A DNA stretch of 64,000 nt from Noviherbaspirillum sp. L7-7A (GCF_019052805.1 NZ_JAHQRJ010000001.1:2046001-2110000); one strand, 5' to 3'; shown: positions 1 to 11,364, counted from the first letter of the stretch. Made by a program: numbers and translations. Notes: generated from the sequence alone by a model not told the origin.

Positions 1-2369
1 GGCGGCGTGGGTAGCGGCGCCTTGCCGAAGCTGTCGAGGTCGAAATCGAAGTCCAGCAGGTTGGAAGCAGGCTCCGGGCTGGCCGATGCGGCTTCGGGCT
101 GGGCTGTCGGGCTGGCGGCGGGAGCAGGATGCAAATCAGGCACGTCGTCGCTGTGGACATCAGGAAGTGCCGGAGCGACCGGCGTTTGGTCGGCTGCCAG
201 TGGCGCTTCGGTCAGGTCTGGCGCCGCAAGCTGCTGTTCGGTCGCCTCGGTGCCGGCCTTTTCGCTGGCAACCAGTGGTTCGTCCCGATGCGACTGCTGG
301 GTTGTGTTGAGCAGCGCATCGAAATCGATCTCGTTGCCGTGCGACTCGTTGGCAGCGGATGCCGCGGCACCCGCGGCAAGCCCTGCACCGGCGGCTACGG
401 CAGCGCCTACCCCCGCGTCCGGGGCATCCGATGGCTTGCGCGCCGATGCATACAGCGGATTGGCCGGATCGAGCGACAGGCCCAGGGTAGCCGCCTGCGC
501 CCATTCCTCGCCCTCGCCCTTGGTCAGGCTGAACAGCTCGGTGGCAGTGGCTTCGAACGCACGCAGGTCCTTGCGGGCGGCATAGATCTCCAGCAGCTTG
601 CCACGCACCGCGGCGCGATCCGGCTGGGTGCGCAGGGCTTCCTTCAGGATTTCCTCGGCCTGGGCATCGCGGCCGTAGGCGATGTAGACATCGGCCTCGG
701 CAACCGGGTCCACTTCATTGGTGTCAAGCTGGCTGGCCGATGGCGAGAAATTCGAATTGAAGACGCTGTTGTTGGTATCCACGCTCTGCCCACCGGCGGC
801 GCCGAACAGGGAATTGGTCTTCAGCGTCGAAGTTGGCATGATGCTGCTGCCGCCGTTAGCAGCCTTTGCCTGCTTTGCCTTGCGCGAACGGGTGATGCCC
901 AGTGCAGCCAGCAGGGCCAGCACCAGCGCTGATCCGCCGAGCACAGCCGGGTTGCCGGCCAGTTCTTCCAGCATGCCTGGCTCGGGCGGAGGCGGCGGTG
1001 CTGGAATGGCGGGTTTCGGTGCCGGCTTGGCCGCTTGCGCGGCAGGTGCGGCTGCGGCGGCATTGTCAGCCGCTGGCGTTGGCGTTGCTGTAGGGGTCGG
1101 CGCAGTCGCGGCCGGCGGCGTGCTGGCCTCTGCTGCCGGCGGCGCTGCGCTGGCGGTTGCGGCCGGCGCGGCGCTGGCCACTGCGGCAGCCGGCTTGTCG
1201 TTCGCCGCCACCGGCTTATCTCCTGCAGCAGGCGCTGCCGCCTGATTCTGGCGGGCGGCGAGATCACGGTTCTTGATTTCCAGCAGCCGCTGCAGGTCGC
1301 CGACCGTCTTTTCCAGTTCCTTGACGCGTGAATTGGCTTCGGCCAGCGCCTTTTCCTGGGCGATCCGCTCCTCGGCATCCGCACTCGAGGCCGGCGCACC
1401 GGAGCGCGACACCTGGAGACGGTCACGCGATTCGCCCGCCGTATTGCGCTGTTCCTCGACGCGGGAAGTCACCTTGCCCGAAGCGAGCTGGCCGCCCTCG
1501 CCCTGGCCGGTGGCGCTGCCGGCCACCTGGCTGGCCAGGCGGTTGCGGTAATTATTGAAATCGGCCGACTGCGCCACCACGATGCGCCGCGCTTCGCCAT
1601 TGCTGACGCTGCGGGCGGCTTCGGCGCTGGGCACGGACAGGATCTGCCCCGTGCGCAGGCGGTTGATGTTGTTGCCAACGAAGGCATTCGGATTGGCACG
1701 TTGCAGCGCCACCAGCATCTGGTCGAGCGACACGCCTTCCGGCTTGACCTGGCCGGCGATTGCGGCCAGCGTATCGCCGCGCTTTACCGGATAGCTGTCG
1801 CCGCCGGGAGCGGTTTCGGTCGTTTGCGCGGGGGGCGGCGCGGCGCGGCTGGCTTGCTGGCGGGACGCTGGCGCGGCTGCCGCTGCAGCCGGGGCGGCGG
1901 GAGCGGTTTCGGCGGGCTGGGCGCGGCGGCTGCCGACCGGGTCCAGCAACACCACGTATTCGCGCAGCAGACGGGTGCCGTTGCTGCTGACTTCCAGCAG
2001 CACATCAACGAACGGCTCGTTCATCGGCTGCGATGAAGTAATACGAACAACCTGGCGATTGCCGCGCTGTTCAACGGCGAAGCGCAGGTTCGCCAAAGAC
2101 GGGTTGAATTCGATATTGGCCTGCCGGAATGCCGCTGCCGGCGCCAGCCTGACCGATATATTGCCGGCCTCTTCCTTGCTAACCGATGTCAGTTCGATTT
2201 CCGCCTGGAGCGGCTGGCCCAGGGCGGACAGCACGGTCAACTGGCCCAAGCCCGCGGCGCCGGCGCCGGCGCTGCCCAACATGGCAGCGGAAACCACCGC
2301 CGCGCCTAGCGCCCTGCGTGCAATGGAGGACGATTTTCCGGACATCTTTTCAGTGGTTTTCTTGGGCAT
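1..2369 (-). CDS. fimV: FimV-family pilus/polarity hub protein, LysM type, 3' end cut by window edge
   Basis: This large cell-envelope protein is known in the family for organising type IV pili, twitching motility and polar assembly. The start at 2369 gives MPKKTTEKMSGKSS, then a hydrophobic signal segment and the FimV hallmark GLGQLTVLSALGQPLQAEIE. A LysM-type peptidoglycan-binding segment follows around 1640-1790. Next come long Ala/Pro-rich linkers (about 1020-1250 and 1800-1920), a coiled-coil stretch (about 1260-1480) and one transmembrane helix (about 880-945). The cytoplasmic part begins with a TPR-like segment rich in acidic and alanine residues and runs off the left edge, so the C-terminal FimV domain is not visible. 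It lies downstream of asd, the usual place in Burkholderiales. The Ala/Pro-rich linkers produce many shadow reading frames, which are not genes. Identity is confident. Confidence 0.93.
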   Translation of the reverse strand, partial: MPKKTTEKMSGKSSSIARRALGAAVVSAAMLGSAGAGAAGLGQLTVLSALGQPLQAEIELTSVSKEEAGNISVRLAPAAAFRQANIEFNPSLANLRFAVEQRGNRQVVRITSSQPMNEPFVDVLLEVSSNGTRLLREYVVLLDPVGSRRAQPAETAPAAPAAAAAAPASRQQASRAAPPPAQTTETAPGGDSYPVKRGDTLAAIAGQVKPEGVSLDQMLVALQRANPNAFVGNNINRLRTGQILSVPSAEAARSVSNGEARRIVVAQSADFNNYRNRLASQVAGSATGQGEGGQLASGKVTSRVEEQRNTAGESRDRLQVSRSGAPASSADAEERIAQEKALAEANSRVKELEKTVGDLQRLLEIKNRDLAARQNQAAAPAAGDKPVAANDKPAAAVASAAPAATASAAPPAAEASTPPAATAPTPTATPTPAADNAAAAAPAAQAAKPAPKPAIPAPPPPPEPGMLEELAGNPAVLGGSALVLALLAALGITRSRKAKQAKAANGGSSIMPTSTLKTNSLFGAAGGQSVDTNNSVFNSNFSPSASQLDTNEVDPVAEADVYIAYGRDAQAEEILKEALRTQPDRAAVRGKLLEIYAARKDLRAFEATATELFSLTKGEGEEWAQAATLGLSLDPANPLYASARKPSDAPDAGVGAAVAAGAGLAAGAAASAANESHGNEIDFDALLNTTQQSHRDEPLVASEKAGTEATEQQLAAPDLTEAPLAADQTPVAPALPDVHSDDVPDLHPAPAASPTAQPEAASASPEPASNLLDFDFDLDSFGKAPLPTP

Positions 2370-2579
2370 AGGGACTTGTTCCGCGGCACATCCGGCTGGG
2401 CCGGCATGCGCCATAAAGGCTACGATCGGGAAGTTTCACCTTATCACCGGCATGCTGGCGCTTGCAAGCAAGGCCCGGCACGCCGGATAAAGCAAACCCG
2501 TCAAGGTCCGTGAAAACGGTAATTTGACGGGCTAACGTTGCACTAAGGCAACATAATCTACGACCTGGGGCTGCGCTTG

Positions 2580-3716
2580 TCAAGCTTCCAGCACGATACG
2601 CAGCATGCGGCGCAGCGGTTCGGCGGCGCCCCACAGCAACTGGTCGCCTACCGTGAAGGCCGACAGGTAGTCATTCCCCATCTGCATCTTGCGCAGGCGG
2701 CCGACCGGAATCGTCAGGCTGCCGGTGACCGCGGCGGGCGTCAGGTCCCTCATCGACGCTTCGCGGGTATTCGGCACCACCTTCGCCCACTGGTTGTTGC
2801 TGGCCAGGATGTCGTTGATCTCGTCCAGCGGCACATCCTTCTTCAGCTTGATGGTCAGCGCCTGGGAATGGCAGCGCATCGCGCCGATGCGCACGCACAG
2901 GCCGTCGACCGGAATCGCCGAACGCGCTTCGGCACCGAACGACGCGCCGCGGCCCAGGATCTTGTTGGTCTCGGCGCCGCCCTTCCACTCTTCCCTGGAC
3001 ACGCCATTGCCGAGGTCCTTGTCGATCCAGGGAATCAGGTTGCCGCCCAGCGGCACGCCGAACTGCTTGGTCTCTTCAGCGCTCATCGAATGCTGCTTGG
3101 CCAGCACCTTGCGGTCGATTTCCAGGATGGCCGATGCCGGGTCGTCCAGCAGCGACCTGACTTCGGCATTGATGGAGCCGAACTGGGTCAGCAGTTCGCG
3201 CATGTGCTGCGCGCCGCCGCCGGATGCGGCCTGGTAGGTCATGGAGGTGATCCATTCCACCAGGTCATGCTGGAACAGGCCGCCCAGGCCCATCAGCATG
3301 CAGGACACGGTGCAGTTGCCGCCGATATAGTTCTTCACGCCGCGCTTCAGCGCATTCTTGATCACGTCCAGGTTGACCGGATCGAGCACGATGATGGCGT
3401 CGTCATTCATGCGCAGCGTCGAGGCGGCATCGATCCAGTAGCCGTTCCAGCCGGCTGCGCGCAGCTTGGGGAATACCTCGCTGGTGTAGTCGCCGCCCTG
3501 GCAGGTCAGGATGATGTCGCACTTCTTCAGCGCTTCGATATCGTTGGCGTCTTTCAGCGCAGTCTCGTTTTTCGCCTGCGCGGGCGCGCGCCCGCCCGCA
3601 TTCGACGTTGAAAAGAACACCGGTTCGATATGGGCGAAGTCGCCCTCTTCCTGCATGCGCTGCATCAGGACCGAACCGACCATGCCACGCCAACCTACCA
3701 AGCCTACGAGTTTCAT
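2580..3716 (-). CDS. asd: aspartate-semialdehyde dehydrogenase
   Basis: The enzyme reduces aspartyl phosphate to aspartate semialdehyde, the branch point to lysine/diaminopimelate, methionine and threonine. The protein opens with the NADP-binding motif [11 protein letters not shown] and has the active-site cysteine in GGNCTVSC at about residue 135. At 378 residues it matches the long proteobacterial Asd class. Two ATG codons are adjacent (3719 and 3716); I chose 3716 because the AGGGA Shine-Dalgarno then sits six bases upstream. It follows leuB by about 35 bases, consistent with a leuC-leuD-leuB-asd operon. The call is secure and only the start is uncertain, by one codon. Confidence 0.97.
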   Translation of the reverse strand: MKLVGLVGWRGMVGSVLMQRMQEEGDFAHIEPVFFSTSNAGGRAPAQAKNETALKDANDIEALKKCDIILTCQGGDYTSEVFPKLRAAGWNGYWIDAASTLRMNDDAIIVLDPVNLDVIKNALKRGVKNYIGGNCTVSCMLMGLGGLFQHDLVEWITSMTYQAASGGGAQHMRELLTQFGSINAEVRSLLDDPASAILEIDRKVLAKQHSMSAEETKQFGVPLGGNLIPWIDKDLGNGVSREEWKGGAETNKILGRGASFGAEARSAIPVDGLCVRIGAMRCHSQALTIKLKKDVPLDEINDILASNNQWAKVVPNTREASMRDLTPAAVTGSLTIPVGRLRKMQMGNDYLSAFTVGDQLLWGAAEPLRRMLRIVLEA

Positions 3717-3751
3717 CATCTTTCCCTGGATGTCATTAAATTGACGCCGGC

Positions 3752-4825
3752 TCAGGAAGCCAGCGCCTTCACCACCGCGTCGCCCATTTCACGGGTGCCA
3801 ACGCGGGTCGTGCCTTCTTCATAAATATCGGGCGTGCGCAGCCCGGCCGCCAGCACCTTCTTCACCGCGTTCTCGATGCGGTCGGCCTGTTCCGGCTTGT
3901 TCAGCGAATAGCGCAGCATCATCGCGGCCGACAGGATGGTAGCGAGCGGATTGGCCACGCCCTTGCCGGCAATGTCGGGCGCCGAGCCGTGCGACGGCTC
4001 GTACAGGCCCTTGTTCGCCGCGTCCAGCGAGGCCGACGGCAGCATGCCGATCGAGCCGGTCAGCATGGCGGCGGCGTCGGACAGGATGTCGCCGAACATG
4101 TTGCCAGTGACGATCACGTCGAATTTCTTGGGCGCGCGCACCAGCTGCATCGCTGCGTTGTCGACATACATGTGATCCAGGGCCACGTCCGGATATTCCT
4201 TGTGGACGTCGGTCACGATGTCTTTCCAGAACTGGAAGGTTTCCAGCACATTGGCCTTGTCCACGCTGGTCAGGCGCTTGCCGCGCTTTTGCGCCGCCTG
4301 GAAGCCCACATGGGCGATGCGGCGGATTTCCGACTCGGCATAGCGCATGGTGTCGAAGCCTTCGCGCTCGCCCTTGAACGGGCCGTCGGGTGCGGCGCGC
4401 ACGCCGCGCGGCTGGCCGAAATAGATGTCGCCGGTCAGTTCGCGGATGATCAGGATGTCCAGGCCCGACACCACTTCCGGCTTCAGCGTCGATGCGCCGG
4501 CCAGTTCGGGGTACAGGATCGCCGGACGCAGGTTGGCGAACAGCTTCAGGTTCTTGCGCAGCCCCAGGATGGCCTGCTCCGGACGCAGCGGACGGTCCAG
4601 CGTGTCGTACTTCCAGTCGCCGACCGCGCCGAACAGCACCGCGTCGGCTTCCTGCGCCAGCTTCAGCGTGCCATCCGGCAGCGGATGGCCGTGCGCCTCG
4701 TAGCCGGCGCCGCCGACCGGCGCGGTTTCCAGCTCGAATTTCTCGTCCAGCGACTGCAGCACGCGCACTGCCTGTTCGATGATTTCCGGACCGATGCCGT
4801 CGCCCGGCAGGACTGCTATTTTCAT
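3752..4825 (-). CDS. leuB: 3-isopropylmalate dehydrogenase
   Basis: It catalyses NAD-dependent oxidative decarboxylation of 3-isopropylmalate in leucine synthesis. The 357-residue protein begins [15 protein letters not shown], the nucleotide-binding N-terminus of the isocitrate/isopropylmalate dehydrogenase family. It contains the family segments [13 protein letters not shown] and [15 protein letters not shown] near the substrate and NAD sites. The start at 4825 is preceded by AGGAAAG. It is 19 bases downstream of leuD and 35 bases upstream of asd, so co-transcription is likely. The length is normal and nothing is unusual. Confidence 0.98.
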   Translation of the reverse strand: MKIAVLPGDGIGPEIIEQAVRVLQSLDEKFELETAPVGGAGYEAHGHPLPDGTLKLAQEADAVLFGAVGDWKYDTLDRPLRPEQAILGLRKNLKLFANLRPAILYPELAGASTLKPEVVSGLDILIIRELTGDIYFGQPRGVRAAPDGPFKGEREGFDTMRYAESEIRRIAHVGFQAAQKRGKRLTSVDKANVLETFQFWKDIVTDVHKEYPDVALDHMYVDNAAMQLVRAPKKFDVIVTGNMFGDILSDAAAMLTGSIGMLPSASLDAANKGLYEPSHGSAPDIAGKGVANPLATILSAAMMLRYSLNKPEQADRIENAVKKVLAAGLRTPDIYEEGTTRVGTREMGDAVVKALAS

Positions 4826-4844
4826 TCTTTTCTTTCCTGTAGGT

Positions 4845-5492
4845 TCAGATGGTGTTGGCCAGCCAGGGCTGGGCCGCCAGGTGGCGTTCCTCGAAGACGC
4901 GGATCTTGTCGGCCTTCTGGAGCGTCAGGCCGATGTCGTCCAGGCCATTGAGCATGCAGAACTTGCGGAAGGCGTCGATCTCGAACGGGAATACCGCGCT
5001 GCCATTGCTGGTGGCGACCGTCTGCTTTTCCAGGTCGACCACCAGCTTGTAGCCGGGAAAGGCCTTGACTTCATTGAACAGCTGGTCGACCTGCGCTTCC
5101 GTCAGCGCGATGGGCAACAGGCCGTTCTTGTAGCAGTTGTTGAAGAAGATATCGGCGAAGCTGGGCGCGATCACGGCGCGGAAGCCGTACTGCTCCAGCG
5201 CCCACGGCGCATGCTCGCGCGAGGAGCCGCAGCCGAAGTTCTTGCGGGCCAGCAGGATGGAAGCGCCCTGGTAGCGCGGCTGGTTCAGCACGAAATCCGG
5301 GTTCAGCGGACGCTTGCTGTTGTCCATGCCGGGTTCGCCATGATCCAGGTAACGCCATTCGTCGAAAAGGTTGGGGCCGAAGCCGGTGCGCTTGATGGAC
5401 TTCAGGAATTGCTTGGGGATGATGGCGTCGGTGTCGACGTTGGCGCGGTCCAGGGGCGCCACCAGGCCTTCGAGCAGGGTGAATTTGTTCAT
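4845..5492 (-). CDS. leuD: 3-isopropylmalate dehydratase small subunit
   Basis: This is the small (swivel-domain) subunit that pairs with LeuC to isomerise 2- to 3-isopropylmalate. The 215-residue protein contains [14 protein letters not shown] near the N-terminus and the substrate-binding loop [14 protein letters not shown], both diagnostic of the aconitase swivel domain. The start at 5492 has a GGAAG Shine-Dalgarno. It sits 34 bases after leuC. In several relatives a small entericidin-like gene lies between leuC and leuD; there is no room for one here. Confidence 0.97.
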   Translation of the reverse strand: MNKFTLLEGLVAPLDRANVDTDAIIPKQFLKSIKRTGFGPNLFDEWRYLDHGEPGMDNSKRPLNPDFVLNQPRYQGASILLARKNFGCGSSREHAPWALEQYGFRAVIAPSFADIFFNNCYKNGLLPIALTEAQVDQLFNEVKAFPGYKLVVDLEKQTVATSNGSAVFPFEIDAFRKFCMLNGLDDIGLTLQKADKIRVFEERHLAAQPWLANTI

Positions 5493-5526
5493 GGGGTATC
5501 GCTTCCTATCCAGTTACAGTGCGCCG

Positions 5527-6927
5527 TTACAGCGCGCGCACGTCGACGAAATGGCCCGCCACGCCGGCAGCGGCGGCCATTGCCGGGCTGACCAAGTGGG
5601 TGCGGCCGCCGGCGCCCTGCCGGCCTTCGAAGTTGCGGTTCGAGGTGGAGGCGCAGCGCTCGCCCGGCTCCAGCCGGTCGGCATTCATCGCCAGGCACAT
5701 CGAGCAGCCCGGCTCGCGCCATTCGAAGCCGGCGTCGCGGAAGATGCGGTCCAGGCCTTCGCGCTCGGCCTGTTCCTTGACCAGGCCCGAGCCCGGCACC
5801 ACCATCGCCAGCTTCACGTTGGAAGCGCGGAACTTGCCGCGCACCACGGCGGCGGCGGCGCGCAGGTCTTCGATGCGGGAGTTGGTGCAGGAACCGATGA
5901 ACACCTTGTCGATGCGGATATCCTCGATTGCGGTGTTGGGCTTCAGGGCCATGTAGACCAGCGCCTTTTCGATCGCGTCGCGCTTGACGGCATCCTTTTC
6001 CTTGTCAGGGTCCGGCACCCGGCCGTCGACCGGCACCACCATCTCGGGCGAGGTGCCCCAGGTGACCTGCGGCTTGATCTCGGCGGCGTTCAGCGTGACC
6101 ACCAGGTCAAAGCGCGCGCCCGGGTCGGAATGCAGGGTGCGCCAGTATTCGACGGCGCGGTCCCAGTGCGGGCCCACCGGCGAGAACGGGCGACCTTTCA
6201 CGTAGTCGATCGTGGTCTGGTCCACCGCGACCATGCCGGCCCGGGCGCCTGCCTCGATGGCCATGTTGCACACCGTCATCCGGCCTTCCATCGACAGCGC
6301 GCGTATCGTCGAGCCGCCAAATTCGATGGCGTAGCCGGTGCCGCCGGCGGTGCCGATCTTGCCGATGATGGCCAGCACGATGTCCTTGGCGGTGACGCCG
6401 GCCGGCAATGCGCCGTCGACCTGCACCAGCATGGCCTTGGACTTCTTGCCCAAGAGGCATTGCGTGGCCAGCACATGCTCGACCTCGGAAGTGCCGATGC
6501 CATGGGCCAGCGCGCCGAATGCGCCGTGGGTGGAGGTATGGGAATCGCCGCAGACCACCGTCATGCCCGGCAGGGTCGCGCCCTGCTCCGGCCCGATCAC
6601 GTGGACGATGCCCTGGCGCCGGTCGCGCATGCTGAAGTAGGTCAGCTTGTATTCGCTGGCATTGTGGTCCAGCGTCTCGACCTGCAGGCGCGAGATCGGG
6701 TCGGCAATGCCTTCCGTGCGATCCGTTGTCGGAACATTATGATCGGCCACCATCAGGTTGGCGGAACGCCGCCACGGCTGGCGTCCGGCCAGCTTCAGGC
6801 CTTCGAATGCCTGCGGGCTGGTGACTTCGTGCAGCAGGTGGCGGTCGATATACAGCAGGGTGGTGCCGTCATCGCCGGTATCAACGACGTGGGAATCCCA
6901 GAGTTTGTCGTACAGAGTTTGAGCCAT
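5527..6927 (-). CDS. leuC: 3-isopropylmalate dehydratase large subunit
   Basis: This is the catalytic [4Fe-4S] subunit of isopropylmalate isomerase. The start [15 protein letters not shown] at 6927 gives 466 residues, the normal family size; the frame stays open upstream, but that extension has no family resemblance. Visible signatures include [32 protein letters not shown] and the cysteine pair in [10 protein letters not shown] that bind the cluster. It is the first gene of the leuC-leuD-leuB-asd run on the minus strand. No strong Shine-Dalgarno is visible, so the start rests on homology. Confidence 0.97.
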   Translation of the reverse strand: MAQTLYDKLWDSHVVDTGDDGTTLLYIDRHLLHEVTSPQAFEGLKLAGRQPWRRSANLMVADHNVPTTDRTEGIADPISRLQVETLDHNASEYKLTYFSMRDRRQGIVHVIGPEQGATLPGMTVVCGDSHTSTHGAFGALAHGIGTSEVEHVLATQCLLGKKSKAMLVQVDGALPAGVTAKDIVLAIIGKIGTAGGTGYAIEFGGSTIRALSMEGRMTVCNMAIEAGARAGMVAVDQTTIDYVKGRPFSPVGPHWDRAVEYWRTLHSDPGARFDLVVTLNAAEIKPQVTWGTSPEMVVPVDGRVPDPDKEKDAVKRDAIEKALVYMALKPNTAIEDIRIDKVFIGSCTNSRIEDLRAAAAVVRGKFRASNVKLAMVVPGSGLVKEQAEREGLDRIFRDAGFEWREPGCSMCLAMNADRLEPGERCASTSNRNFEGRQGAGGRTHLVSPAMAAAAGVAGHFVDVRAL

Positions 6928-7030
6928 GGTCGGGAAGGCGCGCAGCGCGCAGGTTTCGTCAAAAATTAGTCTGCGATTATGCCATATCCCAGAGTGGCGC
7001 AAACCTGCCTTCGGACGCCGGAAACCCCTG

Positions 7031-8233
7031 TCAGGCCGCTGCTCGCCCGCTCCGATGCAGAAAGCGGAAGCAGAGCGCGGCCGCAAAGGTCGCCGCCAGC
7101 GACGCGACGGCCGCCAGCACGAACACCGAGCGCGCACCCCAGGCATCCCATGCGGCCGACAGCGCCAGGCCGCCCAGCGTGCCGCCAAGGCCGTAGGAAA
7201 TGCTGATGTACAGCGCCTGCCCCTGCGCCTGCAGCGGCCCGCTGAACCAGCGCTGCAGCATCGCAACCGACGCCGAATGATGGGTGCCGAAGGTGGCGGC
7301 GTGCAGCACTTGGGCCAGCACCAGCAGCGCCAGCGAGTCTGCGCCGAAGCCGATCAGCAGGAAGCGCAGCACGGCCGCCAGCAGGCAACCCAGCATCAGC
7401 ACCCTGGCGCCGAGCCGGCGGAAGATCGGCGCCTGGTAGTAAAAGAACACGATTTCCGCCACCACCCCGAGCGACCACATCAGGCCGATCAGGGTATTGC
7501 TGTAACCCAGGCTGGACAGGTAAAGCGAATAAAACACATACAGCGCGGCATGCGCGGCAATCATCAGGAAGGTGGAGGCGAAGAAGGCCATCACCTCGGG
7601 ACGGCGCATCAGCTGCGTGACCGATGGCGCATCCTTGTCAGGCGCCACATAAGCGCCTTCACGCATGCACAGGCTGGCACACAACACCAGGGAGAGCAGG
7701 CCCAGCGCCACCCAGGGCATGTTGACGATGCCAAACCGGTCCAGCAATTCGCCGGCCAGCGTCACCGCCGCGATGAAGCCGATCGAGCCCCACAGGCGCA
7801 GCTTGCCGTAGTGCGTCAGGTCGCCGCGCATGCTGGAAAGCATCAGCGCCTCGGACAACGGCCCCTGGGCACTGGTGAAGGTGTTGATGGCCACCATCAC
7901 CGCGAAATACCAGGCGAAGCCCTGCCCGAACAGCAGGCCGCTGCACGCCACCACCGCGCCGGCTGCGGTCATGCGCAGCACCAGCACACGGCGCTGGCTA
8001 GCGTCGGCCAGCCAGCCCCAGGCCGCCGGGCCGAAGATGCGCATGACCTGCATCATCGACATCAGCACGCCGATCTGCGGCGCGCTCATGCCCTGGTGCG
8101 CGAAGAACAGGCTGGCATAGGGCGAGAACACGCCGACATAGCCGTAATAGGCGAACAGGAACAGCGCAAACGGAAATGCCTGGCGCGGCCAGGCGGTGCC
8201 GGCCTGGTCCGCAGCGGGAAGGCGGCTGGACAT
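7031..8233 (-). CDS. MFS transporter, HcaT-like (3-phenylpropionate permease family)
   Basis: The protein has 400 residues and about twelve hydrophobic helices typical of a major facilitator transporter in the inner membrane. The N-terminal part ([20 protein letters not shown], then [19 protein letters not shown] and the MFS loop [10 protein letters not shown]) matches the PPP/HcaT branch, which is named for phenylpropionate uptake, although many members have unknown substrates. No aromatic catabolic gene is adjacent, so the substrate cannot be inferred. It lies between aroC and leuC on the same strand, 36 bases after aroC, and may be co-transcribed with aroC. Confidence 0.85.
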   Translation of the reverse strand: MSSRLPAADQAGTAWPRQAFPFALFLFAYYGYVGVFSPYASLFFAHQGMSAPQIGVLMSMMQVMRIFGPAAWGWLADASQRRVLVLRMTAAGAVVACSGLLFGQGFAWYFAVMVAINTFTSAQGPLSEALMLSSMRGDLTHYGKLRLWGSIGFIAAVTLAGELLDRFGIVNMPWVALGLLSLVLCASLCMREGAYVAPDKDAPSVTQLMRRPEVMAFFASTFLMIAAHAALYVFYSLYLSSLGYSNTLIGLMWSLGVVAEIVFFYYQAPIFRRLGARVLMLGCLLAAVLRFLLIGFGADSLALLVLAQVLHAATFGTHHSASVAMLQRWFSGPLQAQGQALYISISYGLGGTLGGLALSAAWDAWGARSVFVLAAVASLAATFAAALCFRFLHRSGRAAA

Positions 8234-8269
8234 GAGGCTGCGCGGGCGCCGCAGGGCGTGAAGGCGGGA

Positions 8270-9373
8270 TCAGGAAGCGATATGGCCGGGGATGCGCGGC
8301 GCATCCACCGCGACATCGCCGCATTGCGCGCGATGCCGCAGCGCATGGTCCATCAGCACCAGCGCCAGCATTGCCTCGGCGATCGGCGTGGCGCGGATGC
8401 CCACGCAGGGATCATGGCGGCCAAAAGTCTCCACCATGACCGGATTGCCGGCCTTGTCGATCGAGTTGCGCGCGGTACGGATGCTGGACGTGGGCTTGAT
8501 GGCGATGGAAACCGTGATGTCCTGGCCCGTCGAAATGCCGCCCAGCACGCCGCCGGCATGGTTGCTGGCAAAGCCGGCCGGCGTGAGCTCGTCGCCGTGC
8601 TCGGTGCCCTTCTGCGCCACCGAGCGAAAGCCCGCGCCGATCTCCACGCCCTTGACCGCGTTGATGCCCATCATTGCGTAGGCGATGTCGGCGTCGAGCT
8701 TGTCGTAGATGGGTTCGCCCAGGCCGACCGGCACGTTCTGGGCCACCACGTCGATGCGCGCGCCGCAGGAGTCGCCGGCCTTGCGCAGCGCATCCATATA
8801 GGCTTCCAGTTCCGGAATCACGTCCGGGTTGGCGGCAAAGAAGGGATTCTCCGGCACATGCTCCCAGCCGACGAAGGGAATCGCGATCTCGCCCAGCTGG
8901 CTCATGCAGCCCTTGAACACGGTGCCGTACTGCTGCTGCAGCCATTTCTTCGCAATCGCCGCCGCGCCCACCACCGGCGCGGTCAGACGGGCGGAGGAAC
9001 GGCCGCCGCCGCGCGGGTCGCGGATGCCGTATTTGTGCCAGTAGGTGTAGTCGGCATGGCCGGGGCGGAAGGTTTCGACGATGTTGCCGTAGTCATGGCT
9101 GCGCTGGTCCTGGTTGCGGATCATCAGCGCGATCGGCGTGCCGGTGGTCTTGCCTTCGTACACGCCCGACAGGATTTCCACCGTGTCCGGCTCCTTGCGC
9201 TGGGTGACGTGGCGCGAGGTGCCGGGCTTTCTGCGATCGAGTTCGGGCTGGATGTCATCCACCGTCAGCGCCAGGCCGGGCGGGCAGCCATCCACCACGC
9301 AGCCGATTGCCGGGCCATGGGATTCGCCGAAGGTGGTAACGGTAAAGAGCGTGCCGAAGGTATTGCCAGCCAT
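8270..9373 (-). CDS. aroC: chorismate synthase
   Basis: It converts 5-enolpyruvylshikimate-3-phosphate to chorismate using reduced FMN, the last step of the shikimate pathway. The 367-residue protein carries the three family signatures: [18 protein letters not shown] near the N-terminus, the [22 protein letters not shown] region with GRSSAR, and [17 protein letters not shown] near the C-terminus. The length is as expected. It is the middle gene of a minus-strand run between the MFS-acyltransferase fusion and the HcaT-like transporter. Confidence 0.98.
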   Translation of the reverse strand: MAGNTFGTLFTVTTFGESHGPAIGCVVDGCPPGLALTVDDIQPELDRRKPGTSRHVTQRKEPDTVEILSGVYEGKTTGTPIALMIRNQDQRSHDYGNIVETFRPGHADYTYWHKYGIRDPRGGGRSSARLTAPVVGAAAIAKKWLQQQYGTVFKGCMSQLGEIAIPFVGWEHVPENPFFAANPDVIPELEAYMDALRKAGDSCGARIDVVAQNVPVGLGEPIYDKLDADIAYAMMGINAVKGVEIGAGFRSVAQKGTEHGDELTPAGFASNHAGGVLGGISTGQDITVSIAIKPTSSIRTARNSIDKAGNPVMVETFGRHDPCVGIRATPIAEAMLALVLMDHALRHRAQCGDVAVDAPRIPGHIAS

Positions 9374-9477
9374 GATGTCGCCAGAGGAAGGGTTGAGCGG
9401 AAAGGCGTGATTTTACCAGCGCGCCGACGATGCCCGGCAAGCGCCGGGCGTTTGCCGGTCTCTCCACCGCTCTACGG

Positions 9478-11364
9478 CTATTTCCAGTCGCCGCGCAGGC
9501 TCATGACCTGCTGTCGCAATGCGTCCGGCGTCGCCTGCGCAGGCGCGAGCGGCTCGCCCACCGACAGCGACAGCCTGGACCACGGTCCACGCCGGAAGGA
9601 CCGCTCGAACGGATTGCCGTCGCTGCGGGTCAGCAGGCTGCCCCACAGGCCGCGCAGCGCCATCGGGATCACCGGCACCGGCGTGCGGGCGACGATGTGC
9701 TGCACGCCGCTGCGGAAGGCATCGATCTCGCCGTCGCGGGTCAGTTTGCCTTCGGGGAAAATGCAGACCAGCTCGCCTTCCTCCAAAGCTGCGGCGATGC
9801 GGTCGTAGGCCTGTTGCATCAGTTGCGCATCCTCCTTCGCCGGCGCAATCGGTATCGCCTTGGCGGCCCGGAATACCCACGACACCAGGGGAATGGCAAA
9901 GATGCGGTGGTCCATCACGAAGCGGATCGGGCGCGGGCTGGCCGCGGCGATCACCAGCGCATCGACATAGCTGACGTGGTTGCACACCAGCACAGCCGGG
10001 CCGTATTCCGGAATGCGGTCGGTGTCGACGGCATGCACCCGGTGGATGGTATGGATCAGCATCCAGGCGAAGAAGCGCATCAGGAATTCCGGCACCAGCA
10101 GGAAGATGTAGATCGCCACTACGGCATTCATCAGCGCGGTGGCCATGAAAATCTGCGGTATCGACAGGCCCGCGCCCAGCAGCAGCATGGCTACCAGCGC
10201 GGCCGTCACCATGAACAGCGCATTCATGATGTTCATGCCGGCAATCGTGCGCGACAGATGCGCCGGGTCGCAGCGGGTCTGGATCAGCGCGAACAGGGGC
10301 ACGATGTAGAAGCCGCCGAAAACCCCGATCATCACGCAGTCGAACAGGATGCGCCAGCTGCCCTGCTGCGCGAGGAAGCCCGATACCCCGACCAGCTCGG
10401 TATTTACATACGACAGGCTGGCCAGGAACAGGTCGAAGCCGAACAGGGACAGGCCGATCGAGCCGAACGGCACCAGGCCGATTTCCACCTTGTGGCCGGA
10501 GAGCCGCTCGCACAGCAGCGAGCCGGCGCCGATGCCGAGGGAGAAGACGGTCAGCAGCAGCACGAACACGCCATGGTCGCCATGCAGGTAATTCTTTGCA
10601 TACAGCGGAAACTGGGCCAGCATGATGGCGCCGTAAAACCAGAACCAGGAATTGCCCAGCACCGACAGGAACACCGTACGGTTCTGACGGGTGTAAGCGA
10701 TGTTGCGTACGGTTTCCGTTAGCGGATTCCAGTTGATGCGCAGGTTCGGCGCGGGCGGCGGCGTCAGCGGTATCGCGCGGCTGGTCAGCCATCCGAGGAT
10801 CGCAATGGCGATGGTGCCGCCGGCCACCAGTTCCACGCCCCAGGGCTTGTGCAGCACCAGCACCGCGCCCAGCACTTCGCCCAGCAGGATACCGACGAAG
10901 GTGCCCATCTCGATCACGCCATTGCCGCCCACCAGTTCCTCGGCCTTCAACTGCTGCGGCAGGTAGGCGTATTTCACCGGCCCGAACAGCGTGGAATGCA
11001 AACCCATGCCCACCACCGCGGCCACCAGCAGCCACAGGCTGTGGGTCACCCAGCCTACCGCGGCCAGCAGCATGATCGCGATTTCCAGCAGCTTGACGTA
11101 GCGCGTCAGCATGGACTTCTCGAACTTGTCGGCCAGTTGCCCGGCAGTCGCGGAAAACAGCAGGAAAGGCAGGATGAAGAGACCAGGGATCAGGTTGTTG
11201 AGCAGGCCGACATCGGCCGTGGTCCAGCTTGCAGCTTCATAGGTGATGATGGTCAGCAGCGCGGTCTTGAAGACATTGTCGTTGAATGCGCCCAGGAACT
11301 GGGTCCAGAAGAAAGGCGCGAAGCGGCGCTGGCGCAGCAGGGCGAACTGGCTGTTCTTTTGCAT
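9478..11364 (-). CDS. LplT-like MFS transporter fused to a PlsC-type acyltransferase
   Basis: The N-terminal ~420 residues form an MFS domain that begins FAPFFWTQFLGAFNDNVFKTA, characteristic of LplT lysophospholipid transporters. The C-terminal ~200 residues form a 1-acyl-glycerol-3-phosphate acyltransferase domain with the HX4D motif in CNHVSYVDAL and the second motif FPEGKLTRDG. The fusion would import a lysophospholipid and re-acylate it at the inner membrane. The AMP-dependent acyl-ACP synthetase domain present in E. coli Aas is absent. I chose ATG at 11364 (MQKNSQFALLRQRRF) by homology; a GTG ten codons upstream is possible, and neither has a good Shine-Dalgarno. The domain call is confident; the substrate is inferred from family. 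Confidence 0.9.
   Translation of the reverse strand: MQKNSQFALLRQRRFAPFFWTQFLGAFNDNVFKTALLTIITYEAASWTTADVGLLNNLIPGLFILPFLLFSATAGQLADKFEKSMLTRYVKLLEIAIMLLAAVGWVTHSLWLLVAAVVGMGLHSTLFGPVKYAYLPQQLKAEELVGGNGVIEMGTFVGILLGEVLGAVLVLHKPWGVELVAGGTIAIAILGWLTSRAIPLTPPPAPNLRINWNPLTETVRNIAYTRQNRTVFLSVLGNSWFWFYGAIMLAQFPLYAKNYLHGDHGVFVLLLTVFSLGIGAGSLLCERLSGHKVEIGLVPFGSIGLSLFGFDLFLASLSYVNTELVGVSGFLAQQGSWRILFDCVMIGVFGGFYIVPLFALIQTRCDPAHLSRTIAGMNIMNALFMVTAALVAMLLLGAGLSIPQIFMATALMNAVVAIYIFLLVPEFLMRFFAWMLIHTIHRVHAVDTDRIPEYGPAVLVCNHVSYVDALVIAAASPRPIRFVMDHRIFAIPLVSWVFRAAKAIPIAPAKEDAQLMQQAYDRIAAALEEGELVCIFPEGKLTRDGEIDAFRSGVQHIVARTPVPVIPMALRGLWGSLLTRSDGNPFERSFRRGPWSRLSLSVGEPLAPAQATPDALRQQVMSLRGDWK

Noticed and set aside
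129-932. Plus-strand open frames across fimV
   Set aside because: They are shadows of the Ala/Pro-rich minus-strand FimV gene with its clear hallmark sequence near 2250.
5527-7266. LeuC extended by 113 residues at the N-terminus
   Set aside because: The extension overlaps the neighbouring MFS gene and has no family match; [15 protein letters not shown] is the normal start.
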